A stretch of 64,000 bases of DNA, taken from contig JBBROD010000018.1 in assembly GCA_038229715.1 (NCBI GenBank), forward strand, positions 1-64,000. The letters run 5' to 3'. Both the position numbers and the translations under genes were made by a program. Source of the stretch: JANMES01 sp038229715 (GTDB lineage Bacteria > Planctomycetota > Phycisphaerae > Tepidisphaerales > Tepidisphaeraceae). The notes beneath the pieces were generated by a model, which saw only the letters and a list, made by a program, of their open reading frames with translations, did not search any database and had not been told where the DNA came from. Positions within the stretch are counted from its first letter, which is position 1. Each line of letters opens with the position of its first letter. Below, piece after piece: positions 22,636-31,133 of this stretch.

Positions 22636-25479
22636 ATGCCCCTTGACGAACTACAACCCGACTGGTTTCACGACAACGCCCCCGCGTACATCGCCGGCGG
22701 ACTCACCGCTGCCGAGCGCGAGCGGATCGAAGCGCTGGCGCGGTCGAACGACACTTACCGAATTGAACTGGAGGAACTCATGTCCCTGGACGCTTCAATG
22801 CACCGCGCCGCCGGCGTGGAGTCGATCGTGGCGGGTTTGGAAGCGCGGATCACCGCCGCGCTGCCGAACCGGCGTTGGATGATCCACCCTGTCGTCCGCC
22901 GCGCCGCGTTGTCCGCGGCGGCGTGCGTGGTGCTGGGCGGGTTTGGGTATATGGCGTCGGAGCGGATGGAGACGAACCAGCTATGGGGATGGAGCGAGCC
23001 GGCGCAAATGAGGGTCGCGTCCAATCTCAGGCAGATCGGCAACGGATTGGAGCTTTATAGCAATGAGAATAAGGGGTGGTTTTCGAAGTCGTTTTCGTCC
23101 GTAAAGAGCGCCGCCGGGGCTCGTGATGCGGATGGAGATGGGATTGTTGACGGTACGCATATTATCCAGAAAGAGTCCGAGGGGAAGTCGTTCCCGCCGC
23201 TGTCAGGAAAGGTAAATGAGCCACACCATGAAGCGGGAATGGGTCGATCCGAGAGCGCCTTGTCGAAAAACATGCAATACTCGTTCGTTAATGTCTACCC
23301 ATCGAATATCGGCGGCTACAAGCCGTTCATCACTTCATCGTCCGATTTCGCGACGGACGGGGCAGCCATTCCAAAAGGATTTATCGCGCCGAGCGGTACC
23401 GCTGAAGCTGACACCCATTCGAATACCGTGACTGCCATACTCGAGACAACAAAGAATCATGGTCAGAACGGGCAACACATCCGCGCTGATTACGACGGCG
23501 AAGCGCTTGAAGGGTCGAGGGTGACTGACTTGGCAACCCTGTCATTAGACAACGCCTTCAAACCCGGCGATCTCGGCAAGGCCGGCAGCGGAACGTTCGT
23601 TCTCAACGGCGCAAACACATATACCGGCGCGACGGTCGTTTCGAGCGGGGTGCTCTCTGTGATCGGTCGGGATGAGTTAAATTTCAAGGAAGAGAAAAAG
23701 GTGTCAGGCAAGGATGCCGCTGCGAAGCCCGGCGACAAGTTCGATAGGCAGGTCGCCCTCGATCTGTTTGGCAAAGGCATGGCCGCTCAAAAAAACGCCC
23801 CGGCCCCCGTGGCACCGGTCGCTCCACCGCTTGCGCCGGCGGTCGATAATCGCAAAATCATCCGCACCGGCGAAATGGAGTTTGAGGTCGACCGCTTTGA
23901 CTCGGCCGTCGCGGTTGTGGGCAAGATCGTCGGCGATGAAAAAGGGTTCGTCGCCACCACCGCATCCGACAAGCTGGCCAACGGCAAGGTGCGCGGGCAG
24001 ATCATCGTGCGCATTCCGCCGGACCATCTGGACGCATTTGTGATGCAGCTGCGGGCGCTCGGCGATCTTAAATCGCAGCGGATCGGATCGGCCGACGTGA
24101 CCAAGGAATACACCGACCTGGAAAGCGAACTGCGCTCCTGCCGGGCGATGGAAGAGCGGCTGCTGGAAATGATCAAGAACGGCAAAGGCGAAATTAAAGA
24201 CCTGCTGGAAGCCGAGAAGGAACTGGCCATCTGGCGCGGGAAGATTGAGAAAATCATCGGGCAGATGAAGTACTACGACAATCAGGTGTCGCTCAGTACG
24301 CTCACGATCACGCTGATGGAGCGCGACATCCGCGCCGCAGCGGCCACCGTGGAGCAGGAGGCGATCAGCGCCGGCGTGGAGGCCGACGACGTGGAGAAGG
24401 CGCGGGCCGCGGCGCTAACCATGCTGGGAGAAGCCAAGGCGCGGATCGTCAGTGCGGATTTGAACAAGCTCGACGCGGGGCAGATGGCATCGACGATCGT
24501 AGCCGACATCCCGCCGGACAACGCGGGGCCGGTCATCGATCGCATTAAGCAGTTGGGCAAAGTGGCGCGGCTGGAGGCGAAGAAGTCGCAGACGGCCGAC
24601 CCGAACAACCCGGCCACGCCTGATACCAAAGTCGAACGGCGCGACAGCCGGCTGACGCTGTCGATCTACAACGTCGCCAATGTCGCCGCGCGGCAATCCA
24701 GCGCGATGAACCTGGCGGTGGCGGACGTGCAGGGCGCGTATAGCACGATCGTCGCCAAGGTCAGCAAGGCCGGCGGGCGCGTGGTCAGCGGCGGCGCGAC
24801 GCAATCGACCGGCGATAACAGCCGCGCCGCTGCTCAAATCGAAGTGCCCGCAAGCGCCGCCGAGGGGTTTTTGATGGACCTCCGCTCGCTCGGCGAAGTG
24901 GTGGCGCTGTCGACCACGAGCAACCCCGACACCGCCAACGTCACTGAGAGCAAGCGCGGGTTCGCGATCAACCTCTACCCGATCGCCACGCTCCCGCCGC
25001 GACAGACGGGCTCGTTCAGCATCGAAGCCGGAGATGTCGAGCAGGCGTCGGCCGGTGTGCAGGCGATAGTAATGCAGGTCGGCGGGCGGATTGTGGGCAA
25101 CAACGTCCAATCCAACCCCGGCGGCGTTTCGTCGGCAGCGCTGTCGATCGAACTGCCGCTGGACAAGTCGGCCGAGGCGATCGCCGCCGTGCGGTCGGCG
25201 GGGAAAGTGCTGTCGGTCGCCACGCAGCAAAACCCCACCGCGCCCAGCGGCCCGGCGGCCAAGTGCCGGCTGGATATTTCCTTCACTACGGCCGGCCCGA
25301 TCACCGGCGAAACCGGCGGGCTGATGGCGAACCTGCGGAACGGGTTCTCGCTGAGCGCTAAGGGATTGGTCTACAGCGCGCAGTTGGTGGTGATCGGATT
25401 GTGCTTTGTTCTGCCGTGGGTGCTGATCATTTATATCGTTAGCAAGCTGTGGAAGCGCCGCAAACCGGCTGTCGGGTAG
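22636..25479 (+). CDS. Mosaic membrane anti-sigma factor with DUF4349 domain
   Basis: 947 aa from the ATG at 22636. The N-terminal 70 residues (DELQPDWFHDNAPAYIAGGLTAAER) look like an anti-sigma domain without a zinc motif, followed by a membrane span near residue 100. VASNLRQIGNGLELYSNENKGW then resembles pseudopilin/DUF1559-style segments. GSGTFVLNGANTYTGATVV is an autotransporter-associated beta-strand motif. A DUF4349 domain follows (RTGEMEFEVDRFDSAV to DVTKEYTDLESELRSC), with a coiled coil, then two further related repeats and a C-terminal membrane span (VVIGLCFVLPWVLIIYIV). It would bind the upstream ECF factor and sense envelope conditions. The domain mix is unusual; the anti-sigma role rests mainly on gene order and the N-terminus. 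Confidence 0.68.
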   Translation: MPLDELQPDWFHDNAPAYIAGGLTAAERERIEALARSNDTYRIELEELMSLDASMHRAAGVESIVAGLEARITAALPNRRWMIHPVVRRAALSAAACVVLGGFGYMASERMETNQLWGWSEPAQMRVASNLRQIGNGLELYSNENKGWFSKSFSSVKSAAGARDADGDGIVDGTHIIQKESEGKSFPPLSGKVNEPHHEAGMGRSESALSKNMQYSFVNVYPSNIGGYKPFITSSSDFATDGAAIPKGFIAPSGTAEADTHSNTVTAILETTKNHGQNGQHIRADYDGEALEGSRVTDLATLSLDNAFKPGDLGKAGSGTFVLNGANTYTGATVVSSGVLSVIGRDELNFKEEKKVSGKDAAAKPGDKFDRQVALDLFGKGMAAQKNAPAPVAPVAPPLAPAVDNRKIIRTGEMEFEVDRFDSAVAVVGKIVGDEKGFVATTASDKLANGKVRGQIIVRIPPDHLDAFVMQLRALGDLKSQRIGSADVTKEYTDLESELRSCRAMEERLLEMIKNGKGEIKDLLEAEKELAIWRGKIEKIIGQMKYYDNQVSLSTLTITLMERDIRAAAATVEQEAISAGVEADDVEKARAAALTMLGEAKARIVSADLNKLDAGQMASTIVADIPPDNAGPVIDRIKQLGKVARLEAKKSQTADPNNPATPDTKVERRDSRLTLSIYNVANVAARQSSAMNLAVADVQGAYSTIVAKVSKAGGRVVSGGATQSTGDNSRAAAQIEVPASAAEGFLMDLRSLGEVVALSTTSNPDTANVTESKRGFAINLYPIATLPPRQTGSFSIEAGDVEQASAGVQAIVMQVGGRIVGNNVQSNPGGVSSAALSIELPLDKSAEAIAAVRSAGKVLSVATQQNPTAPSGPAAKCRLDISFTTAGPITGETGGLMANLRNGFSLSAKGLVYSAQLVVIGLCFVLPWVLIIYIVSKLWKRRKPAVG

Positions 25480-25492
25480 AATAACCCGCAAC

Positions 25493-25771
25493 ATGCCGAC
25501 CACGTACGACGACGATGACGACGACGAATCCAACGGTCTCTCTGAATCGGAGTATCCCGACGAAGCCGATCAGGACGACGAAGACGATTCCGCGGACGAT
25601 TCGCTCGGCGACTGCCCGAACTGCGGCCGCCCGGTCTACTACGACGCCGAACAGTGCCCGCATTGCCGCCAATACATCACGCACAGGCTGGGGAGCGATC
25701 CGAAACTGAAATGGATCGCGGTTGCGATCCTCGTCGCGATGGGCTTGGTGATTATCTGGTGGCTTTTGTAA
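25493..25771 (+). CDS. Acidic zinc-ribbon protein with a C-terminal membrane anchor
   Basis: 92 aa. The first 38 residues are mostly Asp/Glu/Ser. Then CPNCGRPVYYDAEQCPHC forms a compact zinc ribbon, and WIAVAILVAMGLVIIWWLL is a C-terminal membrane span ending the protein, so it is tail-anchored with the ribbon in the cytoplasm. Function is unknown. It starts 13 bases after the anti-sigma gene, so it is probably in the same transcript. Confidence 0.65.
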   Translation: MPTTYDDDDDDESNGLSESEYPDEADQDDEDDSADDSLGDCPNCGRPVYYDAEQCPHCRQYITHRLGSDPKLKWIAVAILVAMGLVIIWWLL

Positions 25772-25787
25772 CAATGGCGATTTATAG

Positions 25788-25910
25788 CAACGCGCCTTAT
25801 GACGTAGCGTGAGAATGCCCGCTTGTCGTCATCCTGAGGTACTCCAAAGGATCTCGAGCCTCGAAAGCCGCTAGCAATTCGAGATCCTTCGGCGTACCTC
25901 AGGATGACGA
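25788..25910. repeat. Paired inverted repeat, GTCATCCTGAGGTAC family, copy 2, with 5' flank
   Basis: Arms at 25826-25857 and 25879-25910 are near-perfect complements. The preceding 43 bases (25788-25830) match the equivalent flank of copy 3 (34717-34759) at about 36 positions, starting CAACGCGCCTT, so the duplicated unit is larger than the palindrome. The 325-base gap to the next gene also holds a solo arm of the CCCGTACCACGGG family near 25949-25962. Confidence 0.8.
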
Positions 25911-26096
25911 CACTTGTGTGTTCGCGGGATTTGGGCAAAGCAGCCAGAGGCCCGTGGTACGGTCGAGGTTTTCAAACTGACCCACTACTGAAAATCCGCT
26001 CGAAGCAGCCGGTTTCGCCGCCGCCGCCGCGGGCGGTTGCAAAATACTCTTAAGTGTTCAAAATGCTCCGGCATTCCACCACTTAAAGGTATTTTC

Positions 26097-28007
26097 ATGC
26101 TGATCAAGAGCGAGAACATTCCCGTCCAGATCCACCACGACGCCGCCTCGGCGAGCGTTGCCGTCGCCAAAGTCATCGCGCAGCTGATCCGCGATCGGCA
26201 GAAGCAAGGCAAACCGGCCGTGCTCGGGCTGGCGACCGGGTCGACGCCGACCGGTGTTTACGCGGAGCTGGTTCGCCTGCACAAGGAGGAAAAACTCTCC
26301 TTCGCCAACGTCATCACGTTCAATCTCGACGAATACTTTCCCATGCAACCGGCCGAGCTGCAGAGCTATGTGCGGTTTATGAAAGAGCACTTGTTCAATC
26401 ACGTCGACATCGACGCGAAGAACGTGAACATCCCCGACGGAACCGCGCCGATCGAGCAGGTGATCGAGCAGTGCAAACGCTACGAACAGAAGATCAAAGA
26501 CGTCGGCGGGATCGACCTGCAGATTCTGGGTGTCGGGCGCACCGGGCACATCGGGTTTAACGAGCCTGGCTCGTCGCGCGACAGCCGAACGAGGTTGATC
26601 ACGCTGGATAAGGTGACGCGTCGCGACGCCGCCAGCGATTTTTTCGGCGAGGAATACGTCCCCCGCCGCGCGATCACGATGGGTGTGGGTACGATTCTTG
26701 AAGCGCGTCAGGTGATTTTGATGGCGTACGGCGAAGGCAAGGCCAACGTCATCGCGCAGGCGATCGAAGGGCCCGTCACCGCGACCATCGCCGCCAGCTT
26801 CCTGCAGGATCATTCCAACGCCACGATGGTGCTCGACGAAGCGGCTGCGGCGCAGCTCACGCGGTTCAGAAGCCCGTGGCTTGTCGGGCCGATCGACTGG
26901 AACCCCGCCACCATCCGCAAGGCCGTCATCTGGCTGGCGCAGCTGGTGAAAAAACCGCTGCTGAAGCTGACCGACGAAGACTACAACGAGTACGGATTGC
27001 AGGACCTGCTGGCCGCCCATGGGCCGGCGTATGAAATCAACCTCGACATCTTCCGCACGATGCAGCGGCTTATCACCGGCTGGCCGGGCGGCAAGCCCGA
27101 TGCGGCCAAGCGCCCCGGCGATATTCGTCGACCGAACGACGAAATCTTCCCCAAGCGCGTGCTGATCTTTTCGCCGCACCCGGACGACGACGTGATCAGC
27201 ATGGGCGGCACGCTCATTCGCCTGGTGGATCAGGGGCACGAAGTACACGTGGCGTACCAGACGAGCGGCAACATCGCCGTGTTCGACGCAGACGCGATCC
27301 GCTTCGCCGAGTTCGCCAGCAGCTTCGCGGCGATGTTCGGGCTGGGTGCTGAACCGGCGGCCAAGCTCGAAGGGCAGATCGAGGAATTCATCAAGAACAA
27401 GAAGCCCGGGCAGATCGACAGCCCGATGCTGCAGCAGATCAAAGGGCTGATTCGCCGCGGCGAAGCCCGCGCGGCTGGTCGCGATTGCGGCGTGCCGAGC
27501 GAGCGTCTGCACTTTCAGGACCTCCCGTTCTACGAGACCGGCACCGTCCGCAAAAAACCGCTCGGCGAAGACGACATCCGCCTGACCGCCGAACTACTGG
27601 AGGAGATCAAACCGCATCAAATCTACGCTGCCGGCGATTTGTCCGATCCGCACGGCACGCACCGCGTCTGTTTGAACGCGATCTTCCGCGCCGTCGATCG
27701 CGTGAAAACTCAAGCCTGGTTCAAGCAGTGCGAAGTGTGGCTGTACCGCGGTGCGTGGCAGGAATGGGAGCCGGAGAAGATCGACATGGCCGTCCCGCTC
27801 TCGCCGATGGAATTGATGCGCAAGCGCTCGGCCGTCTTCAAGCACCAAAGCCAGAAGGACCGGGCGATGTTCCCCGGCAACGACCCGCGCGAATTCTGGC
27901 AACGCGCCGAAGACCGCAACCGCGCGACGGCGGACCTGTTCGACCGACTGGGTCTGTCGGAATTTGAAGCCGTCGAAGCCTTCGTCCAATGGCGCCCGAC
28001 GCCGTAA
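26097..28007 (+). CDS. nagB: NagB-like glucosamine-6-phosphate deaminase fused to LmbE/PIG-L deacetylase domain
   Basis: 636 aa from the ATG at 26097 with AAAGG upstream. Residues 1-270 are a NagB-type isomerase/deaminase: GLATGSTPTGVYAEL is the phosphate-binding loop, and GRTGHIGFNEPGSS replaces the canonical NDGHIAFNEP, so the position of the Asp in classical NagB is Thr. Residues about 355-600 are an LmbE/PIG-L zinc deacetylase: SPHPDDDVISMGG with SDPHGTH as later ligand. Such fusions are known in Bacteroidetes and related groups and would join GlcNAc deacetylation with deamination (inference). A fucosidase gene is nearby, hinting at glycan use. Confidence 0.82.
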   Translation: MLIKSENIPVQIHHDAASASVAVAKVIAQLIRDRQKQGKPAVLGLATGSTPTGVYAELVRLHKEEKLSFANVITFNLDEYFPMQPAELQSYVRFMKEHLFNHVDIDAKNVNIPDGTAPIEQVIEQCKRYEQKIKDVGGIDLQILGVGRTGHIGFNEPGSSRDSRTRLITLDKVTRRDAASDFFGEEYVPRRAITMGVGTILEARQVILMAYGEGKANVIAQAIEGPVTATIAASFLQDHSNATMVLDEAAAAQLTRFRSPWLVGPIDWNPATIRKAVIWLAQLVKKPLLKLTDEDYNEYGLQDLLAAHGPAYEINLDIFRTMQRLITGWPGGKPDAAKRPGDIRRPNDEIFPKRVLIFSPHPDDDVISMGGTLIRLVDQGHEVHVAYQTSGNIAVFDADAIRFAEFASSFAAMFGLGAEPAAKLEGQIEEFIKNKKPGQIDSPMLQQIKGLIRRGEARAAGRDCGVPSERLHFQDLPFYETGTVRKKPLGEDDIRLTAELLEEIKPHQIYAAGDLSDPHGTHRVCLNAIFRAVDRVKTQAWFKQCEVWLYRGAWQEWEPEKIDMAVPLSPMELMRKRSAVFKHQSQKDRAMFPGNDPREFWQRAEDRNRATADLFDRLGLSEFEAVEAFVQWRPTP

Positions 28008-28182
28008 CGTCGCATGGGCTACCAGCCCATGGCCTGCAGCCCGAAATGCCTTACCACGGAGATCGCAGGGAAACACAGAGTTTCACAGAGAAGATGGTTT
28101 TGATTCTCTCTGTGATCCTCTGTGTATCTCTGTGAGCTTTGTAGTAGTAAATGATTCAGCATGGGCTGGTAGCCCATGCGAC
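28006..28182. repeat. Paired inverted repeat, GTCGCATGGGCTACC family, copy 2
   Basis: Arms at 28006-28031 and 28159-28182 are complements. The core GTCGCATGGG begins one base after the NagB-LmbE stop (TAA at 28005-28007). A CACAGAG-family inverted repeat lies inside the loop. Confidence 0.85.
28051..28149. repeat. CACAGAG-family inverted repeat nested in copy 2 above
   Basis: The left arm TTACCACGGAGATC... (28051-28092) and right arm (about 28104-28149, CTCTCTGTGATCCTC...) are imperfect complements. The same family occurs alone at 31035-31130 and 32020-32109. Confidence 0.7.
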
Positions 28183-28301
28183 AACAACATAACGCAAATC
28201 CTCAACGATGTTTTAGATCGGCTGCAGCCAATAAGGTGACGATGTTCGCCGAGTTGCGTGCGTACCTGCCAGCTCGTTCCTCGCCCCACCGTCGGTCCCA
28301 C

Positions 28302-29564
28302 TCACGCTCGAACTAATGCGATTACCGTGATGCGATCATCGGGCATGGCTTTGGGGAGCGTGACGGTGAAACCACCATCGATCGCTTCGATCCTCAAGTT
28401 TTCTTCGGTCTCCAGCACGCGAGCGATCATGATATTTATCGGCAAATTGGGCAGTTGCAGCTTCAGGTCGATCGGCCAATCGTAGACATGGGCGTAAATC
28501 GTGTTTCCCTTCTGCGTCAACCGGCCCCACTTGGGCTCGGGGACAGCGACAGGGCGCGAACCATATATTGCGTCCGCGTTGACGCTGGTCCAGGCACCCA
28601 GATCGCGCAACCGACGCAAGACCGCCGGTTCGAGCGAGCCATCGCCACGGGGGCCGATGTTCAGCTGGAAATTGCCATTGCGGCTGGCGTTGTTGACCAG
28701 GCTGCGCAGTAGTTCGTGCGGAGATCGCCAGGCATGATCAAACTTGTTGTAGCCCCACGAGTGATTCATCGTACCGCTGGTTTCCCAAGGGGTTTCGATG
28801 TGTTTCTCGGGGAAGGCGTTATCATCGGTGGACATAAAATCGACGCCTTCGTTCGTGCCGATGCGTCCGTTGATCAGGGTCTTGGGGCTCTTGTTACGAA
28901 TGAGGTTGATCAGCCGGCCGATTCGCGCGGGCGTGATTTGTTGGTGCGACTTGGCGCCCCAGCTGTCGAACCAGAAGAGATCCGGCGAGAAGTTTTCGAT
29001 CAATTCCTGCACTTGCGGCAGGCATTTTTCGGCCCAGTATTTTTCATATGCGTCATCGGTCGGCTGCTGGATCTCTGGATCCGCTTTAAGTTCCGGCCAC
29101 GGGGGCAGGCCGCCGCCGGGGTATTCCCAATCGAGCCAGTGTGAATAATAGAATCCAACCTTCAGCCCGTACTTCCGACAGGCTGCGGTCAGCTCGGCAA
29201 TGATGTCGCGGTGGCTCGGCGTGGCGTCGACGGAGTATTTCGAAACGCGCGAATGCCACATCGCAAAACCGTCATGATGCTTCGTCGTGACCACAAGGTA
29301 TTTCATTCCCGCGTTGGCGGCTTCCTTGATAATGAAATCGGCATTGAATTGGGTTGGATTAAACTGCTGGATCAGCGTGTCATAATCCGCTTTGGGGATT
29401 CCGCCGGCATCTGGGTATCCCCACTGGTAACGAATCCATTCCGCATAGGCATTGCGCCCCATCTTCTTCCCCTTCCATTCGCCGGCAGGCAAGGAATAGA
29501 GGCCGAAGTGCATGAACAATCCGAACTTAGCATCGCGAAACCAGGTGTTGTCGGGCTGAGGCAT
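28302..29564 (-). CDS. Alpha-L-fucosidase, GH29
   Basis: 420 aa without a signal peptide. The start WFRDAKFGLFMHFGLYS is the classical GH29 opening. TTKHHDGFAMW is the second conserved block, and PDLFWFDSWGAKS places the catalytic nucleophile Asp. The C-terminal region has beta-sheet character and resembles the usual small C-terminal domain. It hydrolyses terminal alpha-L-fucosyl residues. Lack of an export signal suggests cytoplasmic action on imported oligosaccharides; an upstream start with a signal is not visible. It is convergent with the NagB-LmbE gene. Confidence 0.9.
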   Translation of the reverse strand: MPQPDNTWFRDAKFGLFMHFGLYSLPAGEWKGKKMGRNAYAEWIRYQWGYPDAGGIPKADYDTLIQQFNPTQFNADFIIKEAANAGMKYLVVTTKHHDGFAMWHSRVSKYSVDATPSHRDIIAELTAACRKYGLKVGFYYSHWLDWEYPGGGLPPWPELKADPEIQQPTDDAYEKYWAEKCLPQVQELIENFSPDLFWFDSWGAKSHQQITPARIGRLINLIRNKSPKTLINGRIGTNEGVDFMSTDDNAFPEKHIETPWETSGTMNHSWGYNKFDHAWRSPHELLRSLVNNASRNGNFQLNIGPRGDGSLEPAVLRRLRDLGAWTSVNADAIYGSRPVAVPEPKWGRLTQKGNTIYAHVYDWPIDLKLQLPNLPINIMIARVLETEENLRIEAIDGGFTVTLPKAMPDDRITVIALVRA

Positions 29565-29763
29565 GTCGAGTTCCAGTCAGTGTTAATCAGAAGACGGGAC
29601 AGGTCTAAGTAAATCAATTGGACTTGTCCGGACCTGCGTCGACCCCCAATATCGGATCCGTAGATTGACTGAGGCAAAATGTGAAGGACGCAGAAAGCTC
29701 CAATTTATTCTATATAAATAGACAACTGAGAATTTCAATTTGCACTGCAGGAAACTTCGAAAA

Positions 29764-29836
29764 AGCGGCGTACAGGGTTCGAACCTGCGACCGGGAGTTT
29801 GGAAAACTCCAGCTCTACCAACTGAGCTAACGCCGC
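29764..29836 (-). tRNA. tRNA-Gly (anticodon TCC)
   Basis: On the minus strand the seven-base acceptor stem GCGGCGT pairs exactly with ACGCCGC, the D arm GCTCAGTTGGTAGAGC is normal, and the anticodon stem GGAGT/ACTCC carries loop TTTCCAA, giving anticodon TCC for Gly GGA codons. The T loop is GCAGG TTCGAAC CCTGT. The CCA end is not encoded; T73 is the discriminator. It is 73 bases with a five-base variable loop. The 199 bases between it and the fucosidase start hold nothing I can identify. Confidence 0.95.
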
Positions 29837-29913
29837 GCTGCGTCTTGGATTGTATCGACGGGGCGGGGATTCTTCCAGACCGATAGGCCGTTGGGGCGGG
29901 CGTTTGAACCGTC

Positions 29914-30085
29914 GCCCGGTACGCCGGGAGAGGGCAGGGCGAGGGTTCTTTGTCATAGGCAGAATCGTCCACGAATAACACGAATCTTTACGAATGCGGA
30001 TACCCTATTCGTGTTATTCGTGGACGATTCTGATCGGTAAGGCAGAACCCTTATCCCCGCCTTCTCCCGGCGTACCGGGAGAAGG
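29914..30085. repeat. Nested inverted-repeat element beside tRNA-Gly
   Basis: Outer arms around CGGTACGCCGGGAGA (29914-29950) and its complement (30044-30085) enclose a perfect inner 25-bp inverted repeat (29961-29985 with 30007-30031; AGAATCGTCCACGAATAACA). The outer arm ends six bases from the stop of the deacetylase gene. Confidence 0.8.
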
Positions 30086-30091
30086 AGTAGG

Positions 30092-31012
30092 TTATCCGTA
30101 GACCGTCTGCCACGCGTGGAAGGTGTTCACGTGGACTTTCACCACTTGCCGCACGTCGGGCGTGTACCCGCCGGCCAGTACCCAGGCGATGGGGATGCGC
30201 TCTCGGTGGGCGAATTTGAAGACCTCTACGTCGCGTTGCAGAAGGTCATCGTGATCCAGCGACAGCGGCGAATACGGATCGAGATGAAACGGATCGGCTC
30301 CGGCTTGGTAGAGGAGCAAGTCGGGTCGGCCGCGCTCCAGCAGCAGATTAAACGCCTCAGCAAGGGCGGCCAGCATCGTGTCGCGCCCGGCGCGGCTCGG
30401 CAGCGCGAGGGATTTGTGGTTCGGCCCATCTATGTGATGCGGCACGGTGACATCGCGGTAGGCGGTGTTGTCCTTGTAATCATTTCCATACACGCTGATC
30501 GCCTGCATGTACGGGCGTGTCGCCGCCAGCGCTGCCGTGCCGTTGCCGTAATGCAGATCGCAATCGAGCACGGCGGCTGTTTGGATCGCCGAGCGGGCTC
30601 GCAGCGCGTCGATTGCGACGATAAGCCCGTTGAAGGTGCAGAAGCCTTCGCCGTGATCGGCGCACGAGTGATGAAACCCGCTCACCAGCGCCGCGGCCGA
30701 TCCGTTGGTGATCGCGCGCTCCGCCGCCGCGAGGAGTCCGCCTCCGGTGAGTAGCACGGACGGGAACAGCTCCGGCGACCATGGGAATTTCTGGCTCTCC
30801 GCCAACTCGCGCGGCTGGCCGGTCTTGATTGTGTTGACGTACGACAGCGTGTGGACGCGCAGCAAATCGGCCTCGGACAGCGGCTGGGGCTGCTCCATCT
30901 TCACGAACGGTAGCTTGCTCACTTCCTCGGCGACCAGGCCGAACTTGCGGATCGGCATGACGTGATCGCCGATCGGGGCCGCGTAGCCGGGATGGTAGTA
31001 GGTGTGCAGCAT
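30092..31012 (-). CDS. Histone deacetylase-like (acetoin utilisation family) amidohydrolase
   Basis: 306 aa from the ATG at 31012. GFHHSCADHGEGFCTFNG is the active-site His-His segment, AVLDCDLHYGNGT supplies the Asp and His zinc ligands, and YQAGADPF the second zinc Asp. Length and order fit class II HDAC-like bacterial deacetylases, which act on acetyl-lysine, acetylpolyamines or other acetylamides. Upstream on the same strand is a GNAT-like gene, so the pair may run an acetylation-deacetylation switch (inference). The frame is open 16 codons further upstream through a repeat arm. Confidence 0.88.
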   Translation of the reverse strand: MLHTYYHPGYAAPIGDHVMPIRKFGLVAEEVSKLPFVKMEQPQPLSEADLLRVHTLSYVNTIKTGQPRELAESQKFPWSPELFPSVLLTGGGLLAAAERAITNGSAAALVSGFHHSCADHGEGFCTFNGLIVAIDALRARSAIQTAAVLDCDLHYGNGTAALAATRPYMQAISVYGNDYKDNTAYRDVTVPHHIDGPNHKSLALPSRAGRDTMLAALAEAFNLLLERGRPDLLLYQAGADPFHLDPYSPLSLDHDDLLQRDVEVFKFAHRERIPIAWVLAGGYTPDVRQVVKVHVNTFHAWQTVYG

Positions 31013-31034
31013 GGGCGTCTTCGGCAAAGCATTT

Positions 31035-31130
31035 TTACCACAGAGGAAGCAGAGGAACACAGAGATTCACAGAGAAATACAAATCGAATTCTCTGTGTTC
31101 CTCTGTGAATCTCTGTGTGCTCTGTGGTAA
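31035..31130. repeat. CACAGAG-family inverted repeat between deacetylase and GNAT-like genes
   Basis: 42-base arms (31035-31076 and 31089-31130) are near-perfect complements around a 12-base loop. Words such as CACAGAG and CTCTGTG repeat within each arm. The right arm ends three bases before the GNAT-like gene's stop. Confidence 0.85.
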
Positions 31131-31133
31131 ATC

